Part shown: piece after piece, positions 17,256 to 26,172 of the stretch
How the letters are laid out: the number at the start of each line of letters is the position of its first letter
Position numbering within the stretch: position 1 is the first letter of the stretch
Assembly: GCF_003865345.1 (NCBI RefSeq)
Contig: NZ_RMVE01000005.1
Coordinates: 248,001 to 312,000 of the forward strand
Origin: Nonlabens xiamenensis
GTDB taxonomy: Bacteria; Bacteroidota; Bacteroidia; Flavobacteriales; Flavobacteriaceae
Direction of reading: 5' to 3'
Length of the DNA stretch: 64,000 nucleotides
Translations under genes and position numbers: made by a program
The notes under the pieces: model-generated
The model's database searches: none
Told to the model about the DNA's origin: nothing
Seen by the model: the letters and a program-made list of their open reading frames with translations, nothing else

Positions 17256-18251
17256 ATGTGGTACAACGCGGTCATCTGGTTAGCTATTGACCTTACTCAG
17301 ATAGGCAAGAAGCTCCGACGCTATAGTAATAAATACAGACTGTCGGTACTGATAGTGTTGTCTGGTGTTATTTCTTTAGCACAATCCGATCCGGCAGAAT
17401 ACTTAAAGTTTATTGACGCGCAAAATGAACTGATTCATCGGTCTACCTGGAATTATATGCAGGAATACAGTTTAGATGTCAACCCGAATGCGTTAAAAGG
17501 AGCACGTAAACAATTGGAAAACCAACTCAAAGCTTCCTTGTCCAAAATCAGTCGTTCTAGAACACCAGATAAGGAGTTTACCAATCAGGCAATGACGTAT
17601 GTTCAGGGAAATTTAGATTTGGTAGAAGGCGATCTTAAAAGTTTGCTGAAGGACAAAAATGCTGGAGATATAACGATTAATCAGCTTCAAATTTTACAAC
17701 AATTGCGCAAGCGCATCCAACAAATCAGACAGAATTATGACCAAGCGGTCATTGACTACGGGCAGAAGTATGGTTTGAATTTAACTGAGAATGACTCCCG
17801 ACTGGCACAAAATATGGCAGCCACTATACGAATTTATGATTATTACAATCAGCTGCAGTTGGTTTTCAAAGGATTACAGCAAGAGGAATACAATTTCTGG
17901 CAGGACATGAATAATAAGAGCTTGGTTTCTTATGACCAATCCATCCAAGAATTAAAAGCACATTTGGCATCTGTAAAGGTTGACAGCGCTCTGTTGGCGT
18001 ATGAAGGGGATGGTAGGATGGGTATAGTGTTAGAGGAATATCATCAGTTTTTGACAAAGCAAGTTCAGGGAGGACTTGATCCGATCCGAGTGATTAAAAA
18101 TGCTACTCCGGGAAATCTGACGGCTCAGACGGATGCTTATAATCAGAGCATTCACTGGGCAAACAGAACTAGAAAGAAGCTTTATGAACGGTGGAAGGTA
18201 GAAAGTAAGGAATTTTTGCGTAGAAAAATCTCTTCATTGATCTCCCTTTAA
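17256..18251 (+). CDS. exported helical protein of unknown function
   Basis: Encodes up to 331 residues. The start is uncertain: the ATG at 17256 gives an unusual ~30-residue basic extension before a hydrophobic segment (LSVLIVLSGVISLAQS) that looks like a signal peptide. The mature part is almost entirely helical and charged, with heptad-like stretches (KQLENQLKASLSKI, QLRKRIQQIRQNYDQAV) suggesting coiled coil. I recognise no domain. It is followed by a smaller secreted helical protein. Confidence 0.6.
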   Translation: MWYNAVIWLAIDLTQIGKKLRRYSNKYRLSVLIVLSGVISLAQSDPAEYLKFIDAQNELIHRSTWNYMQEYSLDVNPNALKGARKQLENQLKASLSKISRSRTPDKEFTNQAMTYVQGNLDLVEGDLKSLLKDKNAGDITINQLQILQQLRKRIQQIRQNYDQAVIDYGQKYGLNLTENDSRLAQNMAATIRIYDYYNQLQLVFKGLQQEEYNFWQDMNNKSLVSYDQSIQELKAHLASVKVDSALLAYEGDGRMGIVLEEYHQFLTKQVQGGLDPIRVIKNATPGNLTAQTDAYNQSIHWANRTRKKLYERWKVESKEFLRRKISSLISL

Positions 18252-18314
18252 CAGACTTTATTTTAATTTTAAGTCAATTCATTAAATGAAGGAGTTATCT
18301 TTAAAATAAAAATT

Positions 18315-18722
18315 ATGAAATCTATAATATCGTATTTAAGTTTAATTGTAGTCTTTCTGGGTTTTCAGAATCTCCAGGCACAAGATCTTGATTTAATTGA
18401 GGCCAGTAAGAGTCAAAAGGACAGAGCACATTTAATCGTTACAAAACTTAATGACCAACTGTCATTAACTGAAAAGCAGTACATGTTGTTTCACGAAAAG
18501 CAAACAGAATTTATTGCTAAAAATGATGCCGTCATCAATAGTGATAGAACGCCAGATGAAGCCAATAAATTATTAAGAGCTTTTTACAAAGAACAATATC
18601 AAGAAATGGATGATATTTTGACTGAGCCACAGATGCAGGTATACAGAGAAATACGTCCAGTTACCGACCCCTTGATTACAGTGAGTAGATTACAAACTAC
18701 CAATGAAAAAATGGATAACTAA
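18315..18722 (+). CDS. small secreted helical protein of unknown function
   Basis: Encodes 135 residues with a signal peptide (IISYLSLIVVFLGFQNLQAQ). The mature part is helical: LNDQLSLTEKQYMLFHEKQTE and YKEQYQEMDDILTEPQMQVY resemble the repeated 'L-x-L-T-x-x-Q' segments of small periplasmic Spy/CpxP-like or Bacteroidota stress proteins, but the match is weak. A strong terminator follows. Confidence 0.65.
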   Translation: MKSIISYLSLIVVFLGFQNLQAQDLDLIEASKSQKDRAHLIVTKLNDQLSLTEKQYMLFHEKQTEFIAKNDAVINSDRTPDEANKLLRAFYKEQYQEMDDILTEPQMQVYREIRPVTDPLITVSRLQTTNEKMDN

Positions 18723-18746
18723 TTTTGATATAAGTCATTTTTTAAG

Positions 18747-18772
18747 GCCGTTCCATCAGGAGCGGCTTTTTA
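18747..18772 (+). terminator. intrinsic terminator
   Basis: GCCGTTCC (18747-18754) pairs with GGAGCGGC (18759-18766) with one G.U pair, followed by TTTTTA. It ends the transcript of the small secreted protein. Confidence 0.8.
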
Positions 18773-18782
18773 TTTGATAGGG

Positions 18783-18813
18783 TTGCATTGATTGGGTCAA
18801 GATTTTATCTTTA
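18783..18813 (+). promoter_or_regulatory. Bacteroidota-type promoter for the YebC gene
   Basis: TTG at 18783-18785, 20-base spacer, TATCTTTA at 18806-18813. Predicted transcription start is near 18820, 25 bases before the ATG. Confidence 0.65.
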
Positions 18814-18844
18814 CGCTTCTTAATTAATATTTGAACCACAACTT

Positions 18845-19585
18845 ATGGGTAGAGCATTTGAATTCAGAAAGGCCAGGAAGATGAAACGCTGGAGCGCCAT
18901 GTCCAAAGCCTTTACAAGAATTGGTAAAGACATCGTGATTGCAGTAAAGGAGGGAGGTCCTGATCCAGACGCGAATGCAAGATTGAGAGCGGTGATCCAA
19001 AATGCCAAATCGGTCAACATGCCCAAGGCCAATGTGGAACGTGCGATTAAAAGAGCAACAGATAAAAACACGGCCAATTATGAAACCGTATTGTTTGAAG
19101 GATATGCACCACACGGAATTGCCGTACTGGTTGAAACATCCACCGATAACAACAATCGGACAGTGGCCAATGTGCGTAGTTACTTTAACAAATGTGATGG
19201 AAGTCTAGGAACCTCTGGATCCGTAGAATTCATGTTTGACCATAAATGTCATTTCCGTATTCCTGCTGGTGATCATGATTTGGAAGAGTTGGAATTGGAA
19301 TTGATTGATTTTGGGGCCGAGGAACTTTTTCTGGATGAACGGGATGAAGAGGACGATAATTCAGTGGATGGTATCATGATTTATGCTGAATTCCAAAATT
19401 ACGGAGCACTGCAAAAAGGCCTAGAAGAAATGGGTATCGAAATCTTAAGTAGTGATTTTGAATATATACCTACCGTTCAAAAGGAATTAAATGAGGAGCA
19501 AAGGGAAGATGTAGAAAAATTGATTGAAAAATTGGATGAGGATGATGATGTCAATAATGTTTATACAACCATGAAGGACGATTAA
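18845..19585 (+). CDS. yebC: YebC/PmpR/TACO1-family regulator or translation factor
   Basis: Encodes 246 residues, standard for the family. Signature segments: GRAFEFRKARKMKRWSAMSK, then DPDANARLRAVIQNAKSVNM and FEGYAPHGIAVLVETSTDNN. YebC proteins were described as DNA-binding regulators; more recent work on relatives shows a role in translation of difficult (poly-proline) sequences on the ribosome. The C-terminus is very acidic (ELNEEQREDVEKLIEK, DEDDDVNNV). It has its own promoter and lies apart from ruvC, its frequent neighbour elsewhere. Confidence 0.95.
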   Translation: MGRAFEFRKARKMKRWSAMSKAFTRIGKDIVIAVKEGGPDPDANARLRAVIQNAKSVNMPKANVERAIKRATDKNTANYETVLFEGYAPHGIAVLVETSTDNNNRTVANVRSYFNKCDGSLGTSGSVEFMFDHKCHFRIPAGDHDLEELELELIDFGAEELFLDERDEEDDNSVDGIMIYAEFQNYGALQKGLEEMGIEILSSDFEYIPTVQKELNEEQREDVEKLIEKLDEDDDVNNVYTTMKDD

Positions 19586-19666
19586 TAAATGCATCTTGTA
19601 AAAATTTTAAGCATCAATTCTGGATTTAGTCTTAACTTTAAATGCTAATCATAAAAAATTTATATC

Positions 19667-20044
19667 ATGGTAAAACAAAAATATCAAAGTGTCCTTGATC
19701 TGGGTGAAAAGTTAAATATCAAAGAAGGTGATGTTCAGGTAAAAGGAGACAGGCTGGAAATAAAGGGTACGGCCCATACACAATATGAAAAAGATTTGTT
19801 GTGGGATGAAATCAAAAGAGTAGGTGGCGAGAATCCGTCAGACCTCATGGCGGATATAAAAGTTGAAAATGATGCTTACTATACCAAGCACACTGTGGAT
19901 AGTGGCGAATCCCTAAGTTTAATCGCCAAAAAGTATTATGGTGACCCAATGAAATACAAGCAAATATTTCAGGCCAATACTGACCAACTAAAAAATCCGG
20001 ATTTGATACATCCAGGTCAAGAATTGATCATTCCAAATAAATAA
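19667..20044 (+). CDS. BON/LysM-domain protein (YgaU-like)
   Basis: Encodes 125 residues without a signal peptide. The first ~65 residues resemble a BON-type domain (VQVKGDRLEIKGTAHTQYE), and residues ~75-125 form a LysM domain (YTKHTVDSGESLSLIAKKYY; INPGQ-type ending HPGQELIIPNK). The two-domain order and size match the YgaU/Kbp family, which in E. coli is a cytoplasmic potassium-binding protein. Whether K+ binding holds here is inference. It ends in a clear terminator. Confidence 0.85.
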   Translation: MVKQKYQSVLDLGEKLNIKEGDVQVKGDRLEIKGTAHTQYEKDLLWDEIKRVGGENPSDLMADIKVENDAYYTKHTVDSGESLSLIAKKYYGDPMKYKQIFQANTDQLKNPDLIHPGQELIIPNK

Positions 20045-20068
20045 TAAAAATTATAATATCTTATCAAG

Positions 20069-20099
20069 GCCGTTTCAGAATTTTCTGCAACGGCTTTTT
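20069..20099 (+). terminator. intrinsic terminator
   Basis: GCCGTT (20069-20074) pairs with AACGGC (20089-20094), extended inside by CAGAA/TTCTG, then TTTTTA. Confidence 0.8.
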
Positions 20100-20258
20100 A
20101 ATTGTATACATGTGAGTCAAAGTGGTAATTGTTTAACTAACAGCAATATTACGTGCTACTGACGTCATAAGCTTACCAGTGTATGATAAAATTGGTAAAG
20201 TATTTATTGAAAAAATACCAATAGACCCATTGTTTTAACGTAGTCCAACTGTGGCTTT

Positions 20259-20336
20259 ATCGATGAAATGCGTAGTTGGTATGGTTGAAGTCTATTGTTT
20301 AATCGTAAATAAGTGTATTTCATCGATTTACCGATG
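20259..20336. promoter_or_regulatory. inverted repeats upstream of the first T9SS cargo gene
   Basis: An 11-bp arm ATCGATGAAAT (20259-20269) recurs inverted as ATTTCATCGAT (20317-20327). The second arm also forms a tighter dyad CATCG-N6-CGATG (20321-20325 and 20332-20336). These lie about 60 and 125 bases upstream of the predicted transcription start, as activator or repressor sites would. The rest of the 370-base gap (20045-20415) holds the terminator and the -7 element. Confidence 0.4.
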
Positions 20337-20375
20337 AATAGGTGATTTAAACCTCTAGTAACCATAGCATCCAAG

Positions 20376-20383
20376 TAGTTTTG
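20376..20383 (+). promoter_or_regulatory. -7 element for the first T9SS cargo gene
   Basis: TAGTTTTG matches TAnnTTTG. No -33 TTG is seen at the correct distance, so expression may depend on a factor at the upstream inverted repeats. Predicted start near 20390; the ATG is at 20416. Confidence 0.45.
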
Positions 20384-20415
20384 TATGGTCTATCATTCAT
20401 ATCAACCAGAATGTC

Positions 20416-23400
20416 ATGAATACAAACTACTTAAACCAATTTATCTCACGTTCTTCTAAACATAGCGCTGGCTTCTTTTGCCAAACCTTGTTTTTATTCT
20501 TCGCGTTTGGTCTGCAAGCTCAGACCTATTGTGAGCCAGAGGCTAGGGATGAAGCAGATCTCTATATCAATCAGGTTGAATTTGCAGGTATGATTAATTC
20601 AGGGACTGGATACGCTCTGGGTTATCAAGATCATACCGCTCATATCGGCTATGTGCAGGAAAATGGCACAGTTACTTTTCAACTCACTGCTATCCCCTTA
20701 AATGCATGGCAAGTTGGAGAAACCGTATTTGGTATATTCATCGATTTAAACAGCGATGGCGACTTTACAGATACGGATGAAACCCTTGTTATTACCCCTT
20801 TGGGAGGTGAATCATATGCTTATACTTATACACTACCGGCGAGCATGGTTTCAGGTAACAATTATAGGGTTAGATTCAGGGCAGCTACCAGCTACCTGGG
20901 TGATTCTTGCGCTGACGAGCGTCGATCTGAAACGGAAGATTACCTTATTGGTGTAACGAGCGCAAGTGGGCCCAGTGCGATAGATGATAACTTTAGTGCA
21001 ACAGCTAATTCCAATGGATCAGACAACACGTTGGATGTTTCTGCAAATGATTCATTCGGGCCTACTCATGGTAGTGATGGAGATGACTATTCCATAGCTT
21101 CAAGTCCGTTGACCACAGCAAATGGTGGATCAGTCGTAGAGACTACCGACGGGGTATTTGAATATACCCCAGGTGCAAACTTTGTAGGTATGGATACTTT
21201 TGCCTATACATTCTGCGATTCTGGAGGGAATTGTGCGAGCGCTACCGTATATCTGCTAGTTGATTTCGGAGCTTGTACTCCATCATCTAACTCTGGTGGT
21301 ACGCATTACATTACTAGATTTCAATTGGGCGGTGAAACTACCAGTATTGATAATTCATCAGGAGATGATGGTGGATATGCTAATTTCACCGGCGTTACGC
21401 CTGCTGATGTTTACACAGGAGGAACCTATACCATGGACTTAGACACCCAAGGTGACAGGTCGGGTTGGGCGGCCTATATTGATTACAACAGGAATGGTGA
21501 TTTTGGTGATCCCGGAGAGCAAATCTATGCAACCAATGGAGAAGAGGCTACTCCTTATGCTCCACGTTCTTTTACAGTACCTACAGGCCTCTCCTTTGGT
21601 AATAGAATTTTAAGGGTAGGTTCCAGACGGTACTGGTCTTCCAATGAACCCTGTGGTACCACCAGTGGGCATCCTGAAGAGTTTGAAGATTATATCGTTG
21701 AAGTTGCACTTGATCCATCAACTCCGCGAACAGCTTCTGTAACTGGGAATCTAAATACCATTAACGACGGAGATACCACTACATCATTTACGAATTTTAC
21801 TGACTTTGGGGCAACAGATACGAGTTCTGGTACCCGTCAACGTACGTTTACGATAACTAACATTGGAGGGGCTGACCTTACATTGGGAACCAATCCAGTC
21901 ATCTTTGCTGGTGGAGGTATTCCAGAATTCACAATTATTGCCGCCCCTGCTAGTGGGACCGTCATTCCATCAGGTGGTTCGGAGAGTTTTACGATTGAAT
22001 TCAATCCATCCGCTGCGACTTTCTTTACTACAACCGTTAGGGTGAGGTCCAATTCATCTCCTAGTGGAACCAATAATTATGATTTTGCTATCAGTGGAGA
22101 AGGCGCCGAAATTTATCCAGATACCGATGGAGATGATGTTTCTGACAACGTGGATATAGATGATGATAATGATGGTATTACCGATACCGAAGAACAAAAT
22201 TTATGTCTCGCTAATCCGCTGAGCAGCACAGCAGATATCATTTTCCTTAATGAAACCTTCGGTGCAGGTACCAATAAAGTGAGAATTGACGATGTTACTC
22301 CAGGAGTAAGTACGACTTATTGTTATGAAGATGGTACCACAGCTAGGGCTGCAGATGAATGCGACAATGATCAAAACTTAGGTGATGGTAAGTATGCTGT
22401 TCACTATTCCATCACCGACAACGATGGGAACACCGTAGTAGGAGCAAATACTGCCGATATTTCTGCATGGGCAGAGCGATTGTGGTATGACGGGCAAGAT
22501 CATACCGTGGGCGATACAGATGGAAGAATGGCCATCTTTAATGCAAGCTTTGAACCTGGTACCTTTTATGAAACTGAAATCGTCGGAACAGTGCCCGGAG
22601 CACCCATATATTATGAATTTTGGGCAATCAATATTGACCGTGCGGATAGCGAATTTGATCCCAGCGAATTACCGCGTATACTTCCGAATGTGACCGTCAA
22701 CTTCTTAAGCCTTGATAAAACTATCACCTATCATACCTTCAATGCGGGAGATATTCCACGATGTGATGGAGATCCTACCAATTCCTGTATTCAGTCGGAT
22801 TGGATCAATAAAAATACCACGGTAGTCCTACCCTCAAGTGATTTTATCATTCAGTTGGTCAACAATGCTCCTGGAGGTTTTGGAAATGACTTGGCACTAG
22901 ATGACATAAAAATTACACAACAGCTTTGTGACCTTGACCTTGACGGTGTGGCTGACGTTGTAGATTTAGACAATGATAATGACGGGATCCCCAATATTTA
23001 CGAGATCGGTCAACCTGCCTCAGTGACTTCAATCGATGATAATCGTGATGCCACTTCTTTCAATGATAGTGGCTGGGTTGATACTAATGTTAACGGTATG
23101 CATGATGCCTATGAGTCATTTGCAGCTTTAGACTCTGATGGAGATGGCGTGGCTGATTATTTGGACCTTGATAGTGATAATGACGGAATCTTTGATGTGT
23201 TGGAATATGATGGCTATGGTGATCTCGATATCAGAGGTGACGGATGCGGTGATGGGACAGATCTTTACACCAACAGTGCCACCGATGAATCAGATGGCGA
23301 TGGGATTCTAGCCATGTATGATTTAAACGATAATGACTCGGACAACGATGATCATGGAACTGCTGGATTTGTTTTACCCCAGGATTCTGATGGAGACGGT

Positions 23401-26079
23401 ATTCCAGATTACCTGGATATTGATAGCAATGATGCTGCCGATGACCTTACCAATGGAAGCGATATAGACAATTCCTACTATGCTCACTTGGATTTAGATC
23501 ATGACGGTAGAATAGATATTGGTACCGATGTAGATATGGACGGCGTTACGGATGGAACCTCCGATTTCGATACTGGATTGTTTGGTGCGCCGATTGACCT
23601 GGATACCGATCTTCATATGAATTTTGACGGGCGTAATGACTACGTTCAAGCCAGTATCAGTAGGTTGGCAGGATTATCATCCTTTACCGCCATGGCTTGG
23701 GTCAAGTTGGATGCTTCCTTTTCCAACACAGGAACTTTCCTAAGTGATTCTGGATTTGAGTTGAAAATTACACCTTCTCAAACCGTTCAATTGGTTTTGA
23801 CGGATAACGCCAACAATACTTATACGCTAGAGAGTTTGGCGGCATTGACGATCAATAAATGGTTTAATATCGCTGTGATTTACGATAGCAATAACAACGA
23901 GGTAAACCTATATATCAATGGTGTAGAGGAAGCTACCGCCGTGACCTCTGGACTGCCAGTTCAATCCATCGGCGGACAAGTCCTTACGATCGGTAATTTA
24001 GCCGATGGATCCAATGAATATTTCCATGGTTCGATCGATGAGGTGAGACTATTTTCCAAAGCCATCGAGCACCAATCAATGACCCAAATGATGTATCAGG
24101 AAGTTGGCCTTTATGCAGGCGACCTCAAAGGAAAGCTGATCAATAGAACTTTTCAAGGAGTGGCCTGGACCGATCTCATATTGCACTACGATTTCCGGAA
24201 AAATGTATACGATCAGGTTTTTGACCAAAGTGCTGCAGGTATAGATGCGATCATGTACAACATCAAGAGTATTAAGTCTCAATCGGCTCCTTTACCCTAT
24301 GAAACAGCACAGCCAGGTCTTTTGTCTGATCCTAGTACCTATGTGGAACCAGTCGTATGGCATCCTTCTGATCTAGCTGCCTATCCTTACGGTATACTTC
24401 ATGTTAAACACGATGTCACTCTTCCGGTGAGTGCCCAGTCCTCAGGATTAATTATTGATGCTGGAGCGACCCTTACCATTCTGGACGGGAATGAAGGTAA
24501 CAGTAAGTGGTATTTACTACTCAATGGAACAATTGACCTGTTGGGCGATGCACAAATTACCCAAACGGAAGCTAGTGAACTGGATGTCGTGAGTGTTGGA
24601 AAAATATTGAGAAGACAGGAAGGGAAAGGTGATGTGTATAGTTACAACTATTGGGCCTCTCCTGTAGGTGAATTATCAACTTTAAATAACAATACAGACT
24701 TTCACTTAGGAATGCTCAAAGATCCATTTGGAAATGTGCAGTTTACCAGTAGGGGAGTCATTACTCCTCCAGTGACACAGCCAGCCACGATAAGCGGTAG
24801 GTGGTTGTATCAATTTGTCAGCGGAAACTCCTACTTCGATTGGTTACCAATAGACCAAAATACACCCTTGAGTCCAGGAACAGGTTGGACCCAAAAAGGT
24901 GCTGGAGGAAGTCCGAACCAACAATATATTTTTGAAGGAAAACCCAACAACGGAGTGATCCAAATTCCGGTGACTACAGACGCCTATTCTTTGGTAGGTA
25001 ACCCTTACCCTAGTGCCATCGATGCCAGACAATTCATTGTTGATAATGCAGGACTCATTGATGGAGCGGTTTATTTATGGGATCAATTCCGAGGAACGGA
25101 TCATGTTCGTGCCAACTATGAAGGGGGTTATGCGACCATTACCCAACTGGCGACGACTAGAGGTTCGCAAATCGCTACAGGTGGAGCATTAGGCGGTCCT
25201 ACACTTGGGACAGTAACTCCAACCTTCTTTTTGCCAGTGTCCCAGGGATTTTTTGTCAACCATACTGGAACAGGAAATTTGGAATTCAACAATGGTCAGC
25301 GCGTATTTAAGTTGGAAGCTGCTGGAGAAAGTATATTTACAGGTGCACCAGGAAGTTCGCAAGCTCAAGTGGATCGCTCAGACTACCAAGATCAAGAGGC
25401 CACTATCATAAGATTGGAATTGGAATCAGAAGTTGGAGAGAGTAAGGAAATTGTGCTCGGTTTTGACCAAAGATTTACAATGGGTGAGGATTATGGCTTT
25501 GATGGGCGTATGTACGATAATCCCAGAAGCTGGGACCTATACACCCAGTTTGGTGGACGTAACTATGTGATCAACGCATTACCTGAAATTCAACCCAATG
25601 CTCAGGTTCCCTTGATCATTCATGCAGAACAGCAATATCAGTATATACTTCGGGCTACTGAAATAGCTCAGATCGATGCAGGACAGATAGTGTTACTTCA
25701 TGATAAGGATTTGAATGTTTACCACGACTTAAGGCAAGGTGATTATTTATTTCAAGTGCCCACAGATGGAAGGTTTGAGAATAGGTTTGAGGTCGTGTTT
25801 GAACAACCCTCTACTTTATCCAACGATGATTACATAGTCGACGGATTACAAATTTATTATGCCAGCCAGCAGGAATTACTATTTGTTGACCATGTGGAAG
25901 GAACTTTAGAAAAAGTTCAGTTGTATGATCTGTCGGGTAAGTTGTTGTACCGCTTTCGCGAAAGTGACATCCAAAACAGCTCCAACGGTATGAGGTTGCC
26001 TACGATCAGTAGTGGTATCTATCTTGTGGAAGTTCATGTAGACGGGCAGTCAACTACCCAAAAAATTATCAAGCCATAG
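20416..26079 (+). CDS. giant multidomain secreted/surface protein, T9SS cargo
   Basis: Encodes 1887 residues with a signal peptide ending near LQAQ. Approximate layout: GEVED domain 75-180; cadherin/Ig-like segment 188-282; second GEVED 285-432 (ends HPEEFEDYIVEV); choice-of-anchor-D/ASPM-like Ig 435-562; thrombospondin-type-3 calcium repeats at ~568-590, 838-870 and 905-1010 (DTDGDDVSDNVDIDDDNDGI type); LamG/concanavalin domain ~1068-1218; beta-rich region; type IX sorting domain in the last ~85 residues (LQIYYASQQELLFV ... GIYLVEVHVDGQ). It would cross the outer membrane through the Por/T9SS and be attached or released. Likely an adhesin or glycan-binding surface protein; no catalytic domain is seen. 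One iterated palindrome (variant) lies in the sorting domain. Confidence 0.88.
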   Translation: MNTNYLNQFISRSSKHSAGFFCQTLFLFFAFGLQAQTYCEPEARDEADLYINQVEFAGMINSGTGYALGYQDHTAHIGYVQENGTVTFQLTAIPLNAWQVGETVFGIFIDLNSDGDFTDTDETLVITPLGGESYAYTYTLPASMVSGNNYRVRFRAATSYLGDSCADERRSETEDYLIGVTSASGPSAIDDNFSATANSNGSDNTLDVSANDSFGPTHGSDGDDYSIASSPLTTANGGSVVETTDGVFEYTPGANFVGMDTFAYTFCDSGGNCASATVYLLVDFGACTPSSNSGGTHYITRFQLGGETTSIDNSSGDDGGYANFTGVTPADVYTGGTYTMDLDTQGDRSGWAAYIDYNRNGDFGDPGEQIYATNGEEATPYAPRSFTVPTGLSFGNRILRVGSRRYWSSNEPCGTTSGHPEEFEDYIVEVALDPSTPRTASVTGNLNTINDGDTTTSFTNFTDFGATDTSSGTRQRTFTITNIGGADLTLGTNPVIFAGGGIPEFTIIAAPASGTVIPSGGSESFTIEFNPSAATFFTTTVRVRSNSSPSGTNNYDFAISGEGAEIYPDTDGDDVSDNVDIDDDNDGITDTEEQNLCLANPLSSTADIIFLNETFGAGTNKVRIDDVTPGVSTTYCYEDGTTARAADECDNDQNLGDGKYAVHYSITDNDGNTVVGANTADISAWAERLWYDGQDHTVGDTDGRMAIFNASFEPGTFYETEIVGTVPGAPIYYEFWAINIDRADSEFDPSELPRILPNVTVNFLSLDKTITYHTFNAGDIPRCDGDPTNSCIQSDWINKNTTVVLPSSDFIIQLVNNAPGGFGNDLALDDIKITQQLCDLDLDGVADVVDLDNDNDGIPNIYEIGQPASVTSIDDNRDATSFNDSGWVDTNVNGMHDAYESFAALDSDGDGVADYLDLDSDNDGIFDVLEYDGYGDLDIRGDGCGDGTDLYTNSATDESDGDGILAMYDLNDNDSDNDDHGTAGFVLPQDSDGDGIPDYLDIDSNDAADDLTNGSDIDNSYYAHLDLDHDGRIDIGTDVDMDGVTDGTSDFDTGLFGAPIDLDTDLHMNFDGRNDYVQASISRLAGLSSFTAMAWVKLDASFSNTGTFLSDSGFELKITPSQTVQLVLTDNANNTYTLESLAALTINKWFNIAVIYDSNNNEVNLYINGVEEATAVTSGLPVQSIGGQVLTIGNLADGSNEYFHGSIDEVRLFSKAIEHQSMTQMMYQEVGLYAGDLKGKLINRTFQGVAWTDLILHYDFRKNVYDQVFDQSAAGIDAIMYNIKSIKSQSAPLPYETAQPGLLSDPSTYVEPVVWHPSDLAAYPYGILHVKHDVTLPVSAQSSGLIIDAGATLTILDGNEGNSKWYLLLNGTIDLLGDAQITQTEASELDVVSVGKILRRQEGKGDVYSYNYWASPVGELSTLNNNTDFHLGMLKDPFGNVQFTSRGVITPPVTQPATISGRWLYQFVSGNSYFDWLPIDQNTPLSPGTGWTQKGAGGSPNQQYIFEGKPNNGVIQIPVTTDAYSLVGNPYPSAIDARQFIVDNAGLIDGAVYLWDQFRGTDHVRANYEGGYATITQLATTRGSQIATGGALGGPTLGTVTPTFFLPVSQGFFVNHTGTGNLEFNNGQRVFKLEAAGESIFTGAPGSSQAQVDRSDYQDQEATIIRLELESEVGESKEIVLGFDQRFTMGEDYGFDGRMYDNPRSWDLYTQFGGRNYVINALPEIQPNAQVPLIIHAEQQYQYILRATEIAQIDAGQIVLLHDKDLNVYHDLRQGDYLFQVPTDGRFENRFEVVFEQPSTLSNDDYIVDGLQIYYASQQELLFVDHVEGTLEKVQLYDLSGKLLYRFRESDIQNSSNGMRLPTISSGIYLVEVHVDGQSTTQKIIKP
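25951..25966. repeat. 16-bp iterated palindrome, copy 4 (one substitution)
   Basis: CGCTTTCGCGAAAGTG, one base from consensus, in the T9SS sorting domain, read as RFRES. Confidence 0.85.
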
Positions 26080-26109
26080 CATATAAAATAAATATGAATA
26101 AATTTGACT

Positions 26110-26141
26110 CTGCCAAGTATGCTTGTACTGGCAGGGTTTTT
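26110..26141 (+). terminator. intrinsic terminator
   Basis: CTGCCA(A)GTA (26110-26119) pairs with TACTGGCAG (26126-26134) with one bulged A, then GGTTTTTA. Confidence 0.65.
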
Positions 26142-26172
26142 ATCTTTTCTACTTCAATCTAAACCAACAATA

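Noticed and set aside
22120-23580. tandem DNA repeat from the D-rich TSP3 segments
   Set aside because: The similarity is at protein level (calcium-binding repeats); the DNA copies are diverged and do not form an exact array.
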